A DNA stretch of 64,000 nt, from the NCBI RefSeq assembly GCF_030816235.1, contig NZ_JAUSXT010000001.1, positions 806,001 to 870,000 of the forward strand, given 5' to 3'. The DNA is from Microbacterium sp. W4I4 (GTDB taxonomy: Bacteria; Actinomycetota; Actinomycetes; Actinomycetales; Microbacteriaceae). Position 1 is the first letter of the stretch; each line of letters starts with the position of its first letter. The notes under the pieces were generated by a model. The model was not told where the DNA came from, made no database searches, and saw only the letters and a list, made by a program, of their open reading frames with translations. A program made the translations under genes and the position numbers. Below are positions 1 to 7,601 of the stretch, in pieces.

Positions 1-174
1 CTTGAAATGCACCCGTTTGGTGGTGATCAGCGGGAAGCTCTCGGCCAGGTCGAAGCGGATCTGCCGGCCGAAGACGCTCGTCGTCCCGGTGCCGGTGCGA
101 TCGTCCTTGTGCGTGCCGTTCTCGAGCACATCGCGGAGCAGGTCCTCATAGGGCGTGGGGATGGCGGCGCTCAT
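1..174 (-). CDS. thyA: Thymidylate synthase, N-terminal part (runs off window)
   Basis: Makes dTMP from dUMP using methylene-tetrahydrofolate in the cytoplasm. Only the first 58 residues are in the window; the rest lies to the left. They begin [17 protein letters not shown] and carry the ThyA signature DRTGTGT (residues 25-31, containing the phosphate-binding Arg) and TTKRVHFK (51-58), which is near invariant in ThyA. The ATG at 172-174 gives the usual family N-terminus. It is divergent from the thioredoxin gene. dapB lies a few genes away on the same strand, as in other actinobacteria. The catalytic Cys is outside the window. Confidence 0.93.
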   Translation of the reverse strand, partial: MSAAIPTPYEDLLRDVLENGTHKDDRTGTGTTSVFGRQIRFDLAESFPLITTKRVHFK

Positions 175-268
175 GCCTGCAACGATACCTGCGCAGAGCC
201 CGTGCGGGCGGAATGTCATGCTCCGTCACATCGGCCCCGCCCGCCGCATCCGGACTTATCGTGGACAC

Positions 269-694
269 ATGCCGCTCTCCTCCGCCCTGATCGCACTGGC
301 CGCGCTCGTGGCCGTCGCCGTCATCACGGGCGTGATCTGGCGCGTCCGCGACGGACGGCGCCGTTCCGGATCGGGCGCGATCGATCCGGCCGACCTCGGT
401 GTCACGTCCGGTCGCATCTCGCTCGTGCAGTTCAGCACCGAGACGTGCACCCGCTGCCCGCAGGTGCGACGGATGCTGCAGGGCATCGCCGCGGGCCATG
501 ACGGCGTCGACCACATCGATGTCGACCTCACCCATCGCCCTGATCTCGCCCGTCGCCACCGCGTGCTCAGCACCCCCACGACGTTTCTGATCGGCACGGA
601 CGACACCCTGATCGCACGCTTCAACGGCGCGCCCCGCCGCGCCGACATCGAATCCGCACTGACCGGACTTCCCGCATTTCAGGAGGCATCATGA
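269..694 (+). CDS. Membrane-anchored thioredoxin-like protein
   Basis: A 141-residue thiol-disulfide protein. Residues 3-24 form one hydrophobic segment (signal anchor), then a basic stretch, then a thioredoxin fold with redox motif CTRC at Cys60-Cys63 and the cis-proline region STPTTF. The catalytic domain is probably held at the membrane; which face cannot be fixed. I chose the ATG at 269 because upstream in-frame sequence overlaps the thyA promoter region and is not family-like. The gene shares an ATGA stop/start overlap with the DUF4395 gene, so the two are translationally coupled. Such thioredoxin plus DUF4395 pairs are common in actinobacteria; the substrate is unknown. Confidence 0.85.
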   Translation: MPLSSALIALAALVAVAVITGVIWRVRDGRRRSGSGAIDPADLGVTSGRISLVQFSTETCTRCPQVRRMLQGIAAGHDGVDHIDVDLTHRPDLARRHRVLSTPTTFLIGTDDTLIARFNGAPRRADIESALTGLPAFQEAS

Positions 695-1275
695 GCGACG
701 CCGCTCCCCCGCACGGCATCGACCCGCGCGGGCCGCGCTTCGGCGCGTGGATCACGTCGGTGCTGCTTCTGGTGGCGACGTTCCTCGGGCTGACCGGCAT
801 CGCGGCGCAGAGCGCGTCGGCGACATTCGGCTGGTTCGCCTACCAGCCGCTCGCGGATGCGACGTTCGTCGGCTCCGGCTGGGCGCTTCCCGCAGCATCC
901 TTCGGCCAGCGCATCGTCGACCCGGCCTTCCTGCTCACTCTCGTCGTCGCGCTGCTGTTCCTGTGGGGCGTGCTGTCCCCCACGACGCATCCGTGGAGCA
1001 CGCTGTTCCGACGCGTGGTGCGCCCGCGGCTCGCGCCGCCGACCGAGCTGGAGGATCCGCGTCCGCCGCGGTTCGCGCAGGGCGTGGGACTGTTCGTGGT
1101 CACGCTCGGCCTGGTGCTGCACCTGATCGGGGTTCCCCTGGCCCTGCCGATCGCGACCGCCGCTGCCTTCATCGCCGCCTTCCTCAATGCCGCCTTCGGC
1201 TTCTGCCTGGGCTGCCAGCTGTACCTGCTGCTGCAGCGCGCCGGCGTGCTCGGGCGCACCACACGCCCGGCCTGA
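691..1275 (+). CDS. DUF4395 integral membrane protein
   Basis: A 194-residue polytopic protein with about four hydrophobic segments (near residues 16-35, 75-95, 128-150 and 155-180). The C-terminal segment carries the DUF4395 signature FGFCLGCQLYLLL, with two cysteines three residues apart. Its ribosome site AGGAGG (681-686) sits inside the end of the thioredoxin gene and its ATG overlaps that stop. The paired cysteines and tight coupling suggest it passes electrons or disulfides to or from the adjacent thioredoxin-like protein. That role is inferred from context. Confidence 0.85.
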   Translation: MSDAAPPHGIDPRGPRFGAWITSVLLLVATFLGLTGIAAQSASATFGWFAYQPLADATFVGSGWALPAASFGQRIVDPAFLLTLVVALLFLWGVLSPTTHPWSTLFRRVVRPRLAPPTELEDPRPPRFAQGVGLFVVTLGLVLHLIGVPLALPIATAAAFIAAFLNAAFGFCLGCQLYLLLQRAGVLGRTTRPA

Positions 1276-1362
1276 CGACGGGTACCGGACGACCACCCGT
1301 CGTGGGTAGGCTGGCGGGACGACGCGACCCCGCGACGACGACCGCCCATCTCAGGAGGAAAC

Positions 1363-1788
1363 ATGTCCGTCACCAGCGAAGCCGCAGCCACGTGGACCGG
1401 TTCCCTGACCGAGGGCTCGGGAACCGTCGCGTTCTCGTCATCGAGCCTCGGCACCTTCCCCATCGACTGGAAGGCCCGCAGCGAGGGCTCCGACACCACG
1501 ACCACTCCTGAGGAGCTCATCGCCGCCGCGCACGCCTCGTGCTTCAGCATGGCTCTCTCGCACGCTCTGAGCGAGAACGGCACTCCTCCCGAGCGCGTCA
1601 ACGCCTCGGCATCCGTCACGTTCAAGCCCGGTACCGGCATCACCGGCAGCCACCTGAACGTGAACGCCACGGTCCCGGGCATCACCCCGGAGAAGTTCCA
1701 GGAGATCGCCGAAGGCGCCAAGACCGGCTGCCCCGTCTCTCAGGCTCTCGCCGGAATCGAGATCACCCTCGAGGCCAGCCTGGCCTGA
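1363..1788 (+). CDS. OsmC family peroxiredoxin
   Basis: A 141-residue OsmC/Ohr-fold protein, typical family length. These enzymes reduce organic hydroperoxides with a reactive Cys pair: here Cys60 in AAAHASCFSMAL and Cys123 in GCPVSQAL, at the family spacing. Residues 1-45 form the OsmC N-terminal sheet (ATWTGSLTEGSGTV). AGGAGG about seven bases before the ATG supports the start. It is followed by a strong hairpin (1799-1849) and appears monocistronic. OsmC fits slightly better than Ohr. Confidence 0.92.
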   Translation: MSVTSEAAATWTGSLTEGSGTVAFSSSSLGTFPIDWKARSEGSDTTTTPEELIAAAHASCFSMALSHALSENGTPPERVNASASVTFKPGTGITGSHLNVNATVPGITPEKFQEIAEGAKTGCPVSQALAGIEITLEASLA

Positions 1789-1798
1789 CGTCCCGCTG

Positions 1799-1849
1799 TA
1801 TGGCGCGAACCGCCCCTGATTCGAGAGAATCGGGGCGGTTCGTGCCATA
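1799..1849. terminator. Bidirectional hairpin terminator between convergent genes
   Basis: Inverted repeat with arms TATGGCGCGAACCGCCCC and GGGGCGGTTCGTGCCATA (one mismatch) around a short loop. It lies between the OsmC gene (plus) and the membrane/TPR-like gene (minus), so it can end both transcripts. Little T-tract follows, which is normal in high-GC genomes. Confidence 0.75.
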
Positions 1850-1860
1850 TAGACGGGTTC

Positions 1861-2298
1861 TCAGGGGCGGGCGAGGCGGATGGCCTCGCGGATGCTTGCT
1901 CTGGCGTCTTTGCGTCGGCCTGCGGCGTCCTGCACGACGCCGAGTCGATAGCGCGCCCGCCAGTCCTCGGCATCCGCCTCCACCGAGGTCGCGTACTGCG
2001 CGATCAGCGGCTCGACGTCCTCGCGGCGCAGACGCCCGCTGGGCGTGAGCTGCTCCGGAGCCTCCGGCATTCCGCCCTCGCCGTCGAGGATGCGGCCCAG
2101 CCTGTCGGCGGAGAAGCCGAACAGGAGCTCGCGCACCAGCGCCCAGGCGCCGATCGGCGCGATGATCACCAGTGCGACGCCCATCCCGATCGACAGCGCG
2201 GTGCCGACCGAGAAGAACATCACGCCGAGCCACACGGCGATGACGATGTACAGCAGCAGCGCGGCGCCCATCACGACGACGCCGATCCGAGAGGTCAC
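1861..2298 (-). CDS. Small membrane protein with TPR-like C-terminus
   Basis: A 145-residue protein of unknown function. Two hydrophobic segments (about residues 6-28 and 34-58) are followed by a soluble tail in which residues 105-143 (YRLGVVQDAAGRRKDARASIREAI) look like one or two degenerate tetratricopeptide helices. The GTG start at 2298 overlaps the dapB stop (GTGA), so it is translated from the dapB message. Linkage to dapB recurs in relatives as far as I recall, but no biochemical role is known to me. Confidence 0.7.
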   Translation of the reverse strand: MTSRIGVVVMGAALLLYIVIAVWLGVMFFSVGTALSIGMGVALVIIAPIGAWALVRELLFGFSADRLGRILDGEGGMPEAPEQLTPSGRLRREDVEPLIAQYATSVEADAEDWRARYRLGVVQDAAGRRKDARASIREAIRLARP

Positions 2299-3041
2299 GA
2301 GCGGGCCCGGATGCCGATGTCGATGATGTTCTCCAGACCGACGACGATCCCGCGGGCGTCGCGGGCGAAGGGAAGCGCCAGCCGGATTCCGGGTGTGTAC
2401 GCGGCTGCGGAATCGATCGTGTCGTGCACGATCGACAGCGATTCTCCCGCACCCGACAGGATCGCCTCCTGGCGGGCGATCACGCCCGGGCGCCGCAGCG
2501 AGTGCACGGGCACACCGGCGACCTGCTGCCCGCGTGCACGCTGATCGCCGTGCGGAGCCTCGAAGGGCCCCCTCTCATCACGGGCATCCGCCATCAGCTC
2601 GGCGGTGCGCACCGCGGTTCCGCTCGGCGAGTCGATCTTCGTGTCGCGGTGCGACTCCACGATCTCGGCGGACGGGAAGAAGGGTGCTGCTGCCGCCGCA
2701 AGTGCCGTCCCGAGGGCAGAGCCCAGCGAGAAGTTCGGGATGAACACCACCCCCATCTCGGCGTCCGCCACCAGGGGTCGCACCGGGGCGATGCGCTCCT
2801 GGGACCATCCCGATGTGCCGACGAGCACATTGATGCCGCGGTCGATCGCCGCGCGCACCACGTCGATGCTCACCGCCGGCGCCGACGCGTCGACCACCAG
2901 ATCGGCGCCGTCCAGCTCGCTGAGGTCGCTGGCCGAACCGAGCACGCTGCGCACCTCGAACCCGTCGAGCTCATCGATCACGTGATGGATGATGCGCCCG
3001 AGCTTGCCTGATCCGCCGACGAGGGCAACCTGAGTGGTCAT
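2295..3041 (-). CDS. dapB: 4-hydroxy-tetrahydrodipicolinate reductase
   Basis: Reduces 4-hydroxy-tetrahydrodipicolinate with NAD(P)H in the diaminopimelate/lysine pathway. At 248 residues it is the normal length. The N-terminal Rossmann motif GGSGKLGR is at 9-16. The catalytic and substrate block VESHRDTKIDSPSGTA (about 128-143) has the catalytic His and Lys and the family SPSGTA turn. The usual second His of ESHH is Arg here, as in many actinobacterial forms. The start ATG at 3041 needs no extension. It overlaps the downstream membrane gene by four bases. Confidence 0.95.
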   Translation of the reverse strand: MTTQVALVGGSGKLGRIIHHVIDELDGFEVRSVLGSASDLSELDGADLVVDASAPAVSIDVVRAAIDRGINVLVGTSGWSQERIAPVRPLVADAEMGVVFIPNFSLGSALGTALAAAAAPFFPSAEIVESHRDTKIDSPSGTAVRTAELMADARDERGPFEAPHGDQRARGQQVAGVPVHSLRRPGVIARQEAILSGAGESLSIVHDTIDSAAAYTPGIRLALPFARDARGIVVGLENIIDIGIRARS

Positions 3042-3104
3042 GACTCCAGTCTAGATTCGCCGGCCGGGCCCTCTTGCCGCGTGTCGTCCTCGACAGGCAC
3101 TCGC

Positions 3105-3719
3105 TCAGACGGTGATCGCGTCCGGAAGACCGGTGCGCAGCTCCATCGGCAGATGACCCAGGTCGTTGTGGCTCATCAGCGTCCACGGTCGGCCCTGCTT
3201 CTGCACGATCACGCTCAGGCCGCAATGCGCCTGGTTGAGCGTCATCCAGCGCCAGTCCGGAGCGCCCAGCACTTCGCGCACGAACCACGAGATCACGAAG
3301 TTGTGGGTGATGAGGACCTCGTGCACATCGCCGTTGCGTCGACGCAGGAACTCCCCCACCGCGTCCGACATCTGTGCGGCGCCCGCCTCGATCTCGGCGT
3401 CGCTGACCGAACCGAAGAACGGCTCGTAGGCGCTGGGAGTCTCCTCGGACATGCCGCTCGGCACGCAGTCGAAGAGCAGCGCCGAGGGCACCGGGTCCAC
3501 CGCGGGCAGTCGCGCGGCGATGGCACGGGCCGTCTCCGCCGCGCGCAGCAGCGGGGAATGCCAGACGGCATCGAGCGGAAGGCCCGAGAGCCGGTCTGCG
3601 ATGAGCTCTGCCTGACGTTGACCTCGAGGTGAGAGTGGTCCGTCGTCGATGCCGTGCTCGGCGTCGACATGCTCACCGTGTCTGACCAGATATATGTAGT
3701 GCGTCACAACCCTGCTCAC
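3105..3719 (-). CDS. Histidine phosphatase family protein (phosphoglycerate mutase-like)
   Basis: A 204-residue protein of the branch-1 histidine phosphatase superfamily. It has the phosphohistidine motif LVRHGE near residue 11, SPLLRAAETAR (the second Arg site) about residue 53, and the C-terminal catalytic ITHNF about residue 140 (His-Asn in place of the more usual Gly-His). The substrate cannot be told from sequence; the family covers phosphoglycerate mutases, sugar and cobalamin pathway phosphatases. The start is GTG at 3719; a second GTG four codons inside is possible. Confidence 0.85.
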   Translation of the reverse strand: MSRVVTHYIYLVRHGEHVDAEHGIDDGPLSPRGQRQAELIADRLSGLPLDAVWHSPLLRAAETARAIAARLPAVDPVPSALLFDCVPSGMSEETPSAYEPFFGSVSDAEIEAGAAQMSDAVGEFLRRRNGDVHEVLITHNFVISWFVREVLGAPDWRWMTLNQAHCGLSVIVQKQGRPWTLMSHNDLGHLPMELRTGLPDAITV

Positions 3720-3820
3720 TTCGTGCCACCGCGTCGGGGCGCTTCCAGCTTAGGTCACGCGTCCGACGCTCGGGCCCCGGAAGACGCCGGGGCTGGGTCC
3801 CGGCCGCAGAGCGCGGGCTT

Positions 3821-4846
3821 CTACTCCCCGGCGCGCGTGAGTTCGGCGACCTGCGTGCGCGTGAGCGTGATGCCCGCACCCTGCATGAGCTCGTCGACGT
3901 GCTCGAGGGCGAAGGCGTTCACGATCGGCGCGACGACCGTGCGCTGCGCGAGCAGCCATGCCATCGAGACGGCGGCGACGGGAACGGCGAGCTCGTCGGC
4001 GATCAGGTCGAGCGCCCTCAGCACGCGGATGCCCTTGCGGTTCAGGTGACTGCGCATCTGCTGTCCGCGCACGCCCACCGCCGACGACTTGCTGCGGTGC
4101 CGGCCGGAGAGGAATCCGTGTTCGAGAGCGTGCGAGGGCGTGACCGCCAGGCTCTGCGCCGCGGCGACCAGGCGCAGGTCGCCCTCGAACTCATCCCGGC
4201 GCACGAGGTTGTACGGCTCGTCGAGCACTTCCAGCCGCGGGTAGCCGGCCGCCGCGAGGATCCGCGCCTCCACGAGTCGCTCCGGCGCGAAGCGGAAACC
4301 GCCGACCACCGCGATCTTGCCCGCCTCGCGCAGCCACTCGACCGTCGCGAGGGTGTCCTCGAGGTTCGTGCTGCTGTCGAGCGAGGCATCCAGATAGAGC
4401 ACGTCGATGCGGTCGACCCCGAGCCGGGTGAGCGAACCCTCCACCGCACGCACGAGGTTGACGGAGCCCAGGCCGGGGTTGTCGGCATGGGAGCCGATCC
4501 TGGCGCTCAGGACGACCTGCTCGCGTCGCCCGCCCGAGGTCTTCAGCCACTGCCCGATGATGTACTCGCTGCGGCCCCCGGAGAAGCCGTCGGCCGTGTG
4601 CACGGCGTTGCCGCCGAATTCGAGGTAGCGATCCAGCAGAGCATGACTGGTCTTCTGGTCGACATTCCAGCCGAACTCGGCGGCTCCCAGCATCAGCGGG
4701 AAGATCGAATAGCCGGTCTCGCCGAGAGCGACGCGGATGCACTCCCCGACGCCGGGGCCGATGACGGGGATCGGGGCGGAGGGATGCGCATCAGGGGCAT
4801 CGGCGCGCGAGGGCTGATCGGCCGTCCCGATGCCGAAAAGCTTCAT
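3821..4846 (-). CDS. Aldo/keto reductase-like protein lacking the catalytic tetrad
   Basis: A 341-residue protein with the TIM-barrel layout of aldo/keto reductases: GGNAVHTADGFSGGRSE (79-94), RLGVDRIDVLYLD (141-153), GKIAVVGGF and LDEPYNLVRRDEF. The first 40 residues are a Pro/Asp-rich extension. By alignment from memory the tetrad Asp-Tyr-Lys-His is replaced by His83, Phe88, Arg116 and Asp153, and the cofactor-binding SN of GVSN is FR here. It should not be a normal NADPH-dependent reductase. Either it binds a ligand or partner without catalysis or its chemistry differs. The gene at 57070-58050 keeps all four residues and is a useful contrast. Confidence 0.8.
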   Translation of the reverse strand: MKLFGIGTADQPSRADAPDAHPSAPIPVIGPGVGECIRVALGETGYSIFPLMLGAAEFGWNVDQKTSHALLDRYLEFGGNAVHTADGFSGGRSEYIIGQWLKTSGGRREQVVLSARIGSHADNPGLGSVNLVRAVEGSLTRLGVDRIDVLYLDASLDSSTNLEDTLATVEWLREAGKIAVVGGFRFAPERLVEARILAAAGYPRLEVLDEPYNLVRRDEFEGDLRLVAAAQSLAVTPSHALEHGFLSGRHRSKSSAVGVRGQQMRSHLNRKGIRVLRALDLIADELAVPVAAVSMAWLLAQRTVVAPIVNAFALEHVDELMQGAGITLTRTQVAELTRAGE

Positions 4847-4992
4847 CTCCCACCCCCGCGGATCCTCGATCCGTCTTGCATCGCACCCCCCGGTGCGTAC
4901 TCACAGGCTAAGCGACGTCCCGCGCTGCGACGTCCACCATGACGAGGGTGCGCAGAAGTTCTCGTAACGATCCGATCACATCGGATACGACA

Positions 4993-5032
4993 AGACCCGG
5001 AATCCTGTGGCACTCCACAGGATTCCGGGTCT
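4993..5032 (-). terminator. Strong hairpin terminator after pnp
   Basis: Perfect 18-bp stem (4993-5010 with 5015-5032) and a CACT loop, arms AGACCCGGAATCCTGTGG and its complement. It lies 35 bp beyond the pnp stop. Confidence 0.85.
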
Positions 5033-5066
5033 TCGTCAGGGATGCCGACTCATCGGCATCCGTGGA

Positions 5067-7340
5067 TCACGCCTCGACGGTCTCCGGGGCCTTGTCGCCC
5101 TCGGCGGCGGCGTCGTCGAGCACGGGCTCGAGCGACAGCTTGCCGCGGTCATCGATCTTCGTGATCTTCACGAGGATCTTCTGGCCGACCGAGAGGACGT
5201 CATCGACGTTCTCGACGCGCTTGCCACCGGCGAGCTTGCGCACCTCGGTGACGTGCAGCAGTCCGTCCTTGCCCGGCAGCAGCGAGACGAAGGCGCCGAA
5301 CGTGGCGATCTTCACGACGGTGCCGAGGAACTGCTCGCCGACCTCCGGGTTGGTGGGGTTGGCGATCGCGTTGACCTGGGCGCGGGCGGCCTCGGCCGAC
5401 GGACCGTCGACGGCGCCGATGTAGACGGTGCCGTCCTCCTCGATGGAGATCTGCGCGCCGGTCTCGTCCTGGATCGCGTTGATCGTCTTGCCCTTCGGGC
5501 CGATCAGCTCGCCGATCTTGTCGACCGGGATCTGCACGCTGATGACGCGCGGCGCAGTGGGCGCCATCTCGTCGGGAGCGTCGATCGCGGCGTTCAGCAC
5601 GTTGAGGATCGTCAGACGCGCGTCGCGGGCCTGGGTCAGGGCACCGGCCAGCACCGACGACGGGATGCCGTCGAGCTTGGTGTCCAGCTGGATCGCGGTG
5701 ATGAACTCGCTGGTGCCTGCGACCTTGAAGTCCATGTCGCCCAGCGCGTCCTCGGCACCCAGGATGTCGGTCAGCGCCGCGTAGCGGGTCTCACCGTCGA
5801 CCTCGTCCGAGACCAGGCCCATGGCGATGCCGGCGACCGGCGCGCGCAGCGGCACACCGGCGTTCAGCAGCGACAGGGTCGAGGCGCAGACGGAGCCCAT
5901 CGAGGTGGAGCCGTTGGAGCTCAGCGCCTCGGAGACCTGACGGATCGCGTAGGGGAACTCCTCGCGGGTGGGCAGCACCGGCACGAGCGCGCGCTCGGCG
6001 AGGAAGCCGTGCCCGATCTCGCGACGCTTCGGCGAACCGACGCGACCGGTCTCACCGGTGGAGTACGGCGGGAAGTTGTAGTGGTGCATGTAGCGCTTGT
6101 GCGTCACCGGCGACAGCGAGTCGATCTGCTGCTCCATCTTGAGCATGTTCAGCGTGGTGACGCCCATGATCTGGGTCTCACCGCGCTGGAAGATCGCCGA
6201 GCCGTGCACGCGCGGGATGACCTGCACCTCTGCGTCCAGCGGACGGATGTCCGCCAGGCCACGACCGTCCATGCGCACGCCCTCGGCGAGGATGCGTCCG
6301 CGGACGATGTTCTTGGTGACCGACTTGTACGCACCGGAGACCTCGCCCGCGGCGGATGCCGGGAGCGTGCCGGCCTCGATGGCGGCGGCGACCTCGGCCT
6401 TGACGCGGTCCTTGACCTCGTCGTCGGCGTTCTGGCGCTCGACCTTGTCGGCGATCTGGTAGACCTTCTCGAGGTCTGCCGTCGCGGACGCGGACACGAA
6501 GTCGAACGTGGCCTGCTCGTACGCGGGGAAGACCGGGTAGACGCCGGGCTCCTTCGACGAGTGCTGAGCCATCTCGGCCTGAGCCTCGACGAGCTTCTTG
6601 AGGAACGGCTTGGCGGCCTCGAGGCCACCGGCGACGATCTCCTCGCTGGGCTTGACGGCGCCGGCCTTGATGAGGTTCCAGCTGTTCTCGGTGGCCTCGG
6701 CCTCGACCATCATGATGGCGACGTCTTCCGAGCCGTCGGCCTTCTTGACGACGCGACCGGCGACCATCAGGTCGAACACGGCCTCTTCGACCTGAGCCTG
6801 GTTCGGGAACGCGACCCACTGGTCGGCGTGCTCGCCCTGGCCCGGGATCAGCGCGAGGCGGACACCGGCGATCGGGCCCGAGAACGGCAGTCCCGAGATC
6901 TGGGTCGAGGCGGAGGCGGCGTTGATCGCCAGCGCGTCGTAGTACTCGCCGGGAGCGATCGACAGCACGGTGATGACGATCTGGACCTCGTTGCGCAGGC
7001 CGTCGACGAACGACGGACGCAGCGGGCGGTCGATCAGGCGGCACACCAGGATCGCCTCGGTGGAGGGGCGACCCTCGCGACGGAAGAACGAACCGGGGAT
7101 CTTGCCTGCGGCGTAGGACCGCTCCTCGACGTCGACCGTCAGCGGGAAGAAGTCGAAGCCCTCGCGCGGGTGCTTGCCCGCGCTGGTCGCCGACAGGATC
7201 ATGGTCTCTTCGTCGAGGTAGGCGGCGACAGCGCCCTGCGCCTGCTGGGCGAGGCGGCCGGTCTCGAAGCGGACGGTGCGGGTTCCGAAGCGTCCGTTGT
7301 CGAGGACGGCTTCGGCGGCAGTGATTTCAGGACCTTCCAA
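5067..7340 (-). CDS. pnp: Polyribonucleotide nucleotidyltransferase (PNPase)
   Basis: Phosphorolytic 3'-to-5' exoribonuclease that also adds RNA tails; forms trimers and joins RNA decay complexes. At 757 residues it has the full layout: first RNase PH domain (about 10-150, with [11 protein letters not shown] and RLIDRPLRP), helical linker, second RNase PH core (about 350-570, with [28 protein letters not shown]), a KH domain ([16 protein letters not shown], about 600-620) and an S1 domain (about 665-735, [24 protein letters not shown]). The Asp-rich active-site loop ([18 protein letters not shown]) is intact. GGAGAG precedes the ATG. rpsO, its usual neighbour, is about 10 kb away in the same orientation. 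Confidence 0.98.
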   Translation of the reverse strand: MEGPEITAAEAVLDNGRFGTRTVRFETGRLAQQAQGAVAAYLDEETMILSATSAGKHPREGFDFFPLTVDVEERSYAAGKIPGSFFRREGRPSTEAILVCRLIDRPLRPSFVDGLRNEVQIVITVLSIAPGEYYDALAINAASASTQISGLPFSGPIAGVRLALIPGQGEHADQWVAFPNQAQVEEAVFDLMVAGRVVKKADGSEDVAIMMVEAEATENSWNLIKAGAVKPSEEIVAGGLEAAKPFLKKLVEAQAEMAQHSSKEPGVYPVFPAYEQATFDFVSASATADLEKVYQIADKVERQNADDEVKDRVKAEVAAAIEAGTLPASAAGEVSGAYKSVTKNIVRGRILAEGVRMDGRGLADIRPLDAEVQVIPRVHGSAIFQRGETQIMGVTTLNMLKMEQQIDSLSPVTHKRYMHHYNFPPYSTGETGRVGSPKRREIGHGFLAERALVPVLPTREEFPYAIRQVSEALSSNGSTSMGSVCASTLSLLNAGVPLRAPVAGIAMGLVSDEVDGETRYAALTDILGAEDALGDMDFKVAGTSEFITAIQLDTKLDGIPSSVLAGALTQARDARLTILNVLNAAIDAPDEMAPTAPRVISVQIPVDKIGELIGPKGKTINAIQDETGAQISIEEDGTVYIGAVDGPSAEAARAQVNAIANPTNPEVGEQFLGTVVKIATFGAFVSLLPGKDGLLHVTEVRKLAGGKRVENVDDVLSVGQKILVKITKIDDRGKLSLEPVLDDAAAEGDKAPETVEA

Positions 7341-7601
7341 GAGGTCTCTCCTTCTTTGTTTAGGCTCGCGCGTCCGTATGACGGGCGAGTTCTCGCGAAG
7401 GAGCGGATGCGGACAGATATAGGCGCGCGGGCACTCCCGCGAATCTCGCCTGCACTGGCCACCAGTAGAAGATCACCCGGCGCCGTGTGCGACGAGGAAC
7501 CCACCACAGGGGACCAGCTTCTCAGCCGACCGCTCCGTACTAAGTCGATATGCAGTTGATGGATGCCACAGGCATCCGAGTCAAGCCTAGCAGGGCACCC
7601 A
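7341..7601 (-). promoter_or_regulatory. 261-bp intergenic region upstream of pnp
   Basis: No gene seen. It should hold the pnp promoter and 5' leader, whose ribosome site GGAGAG is next to the start. A short hairpin GGATGCC-ACA-GGCATCC (7561-7577) close to the end of the glycosyltransferase gene may be a weak terminator for it. I could not assign -35/-10 elements with confidence. Confidence 0.4.

Noticed and set aside
4993..5032. Perfect inverted repeat as a transposon end
   Set aside because: Position just after pnp, four-base loop and single copy fit a terminator; no transposase is present.
5007..7559. 850-codon open frame on the plus strand opposite pnp
   Set aside because: Asp/Arg/Gly/His-rich translation without domains; a shadow caused by GC-rich third positions of pnp, which is unmistakable.
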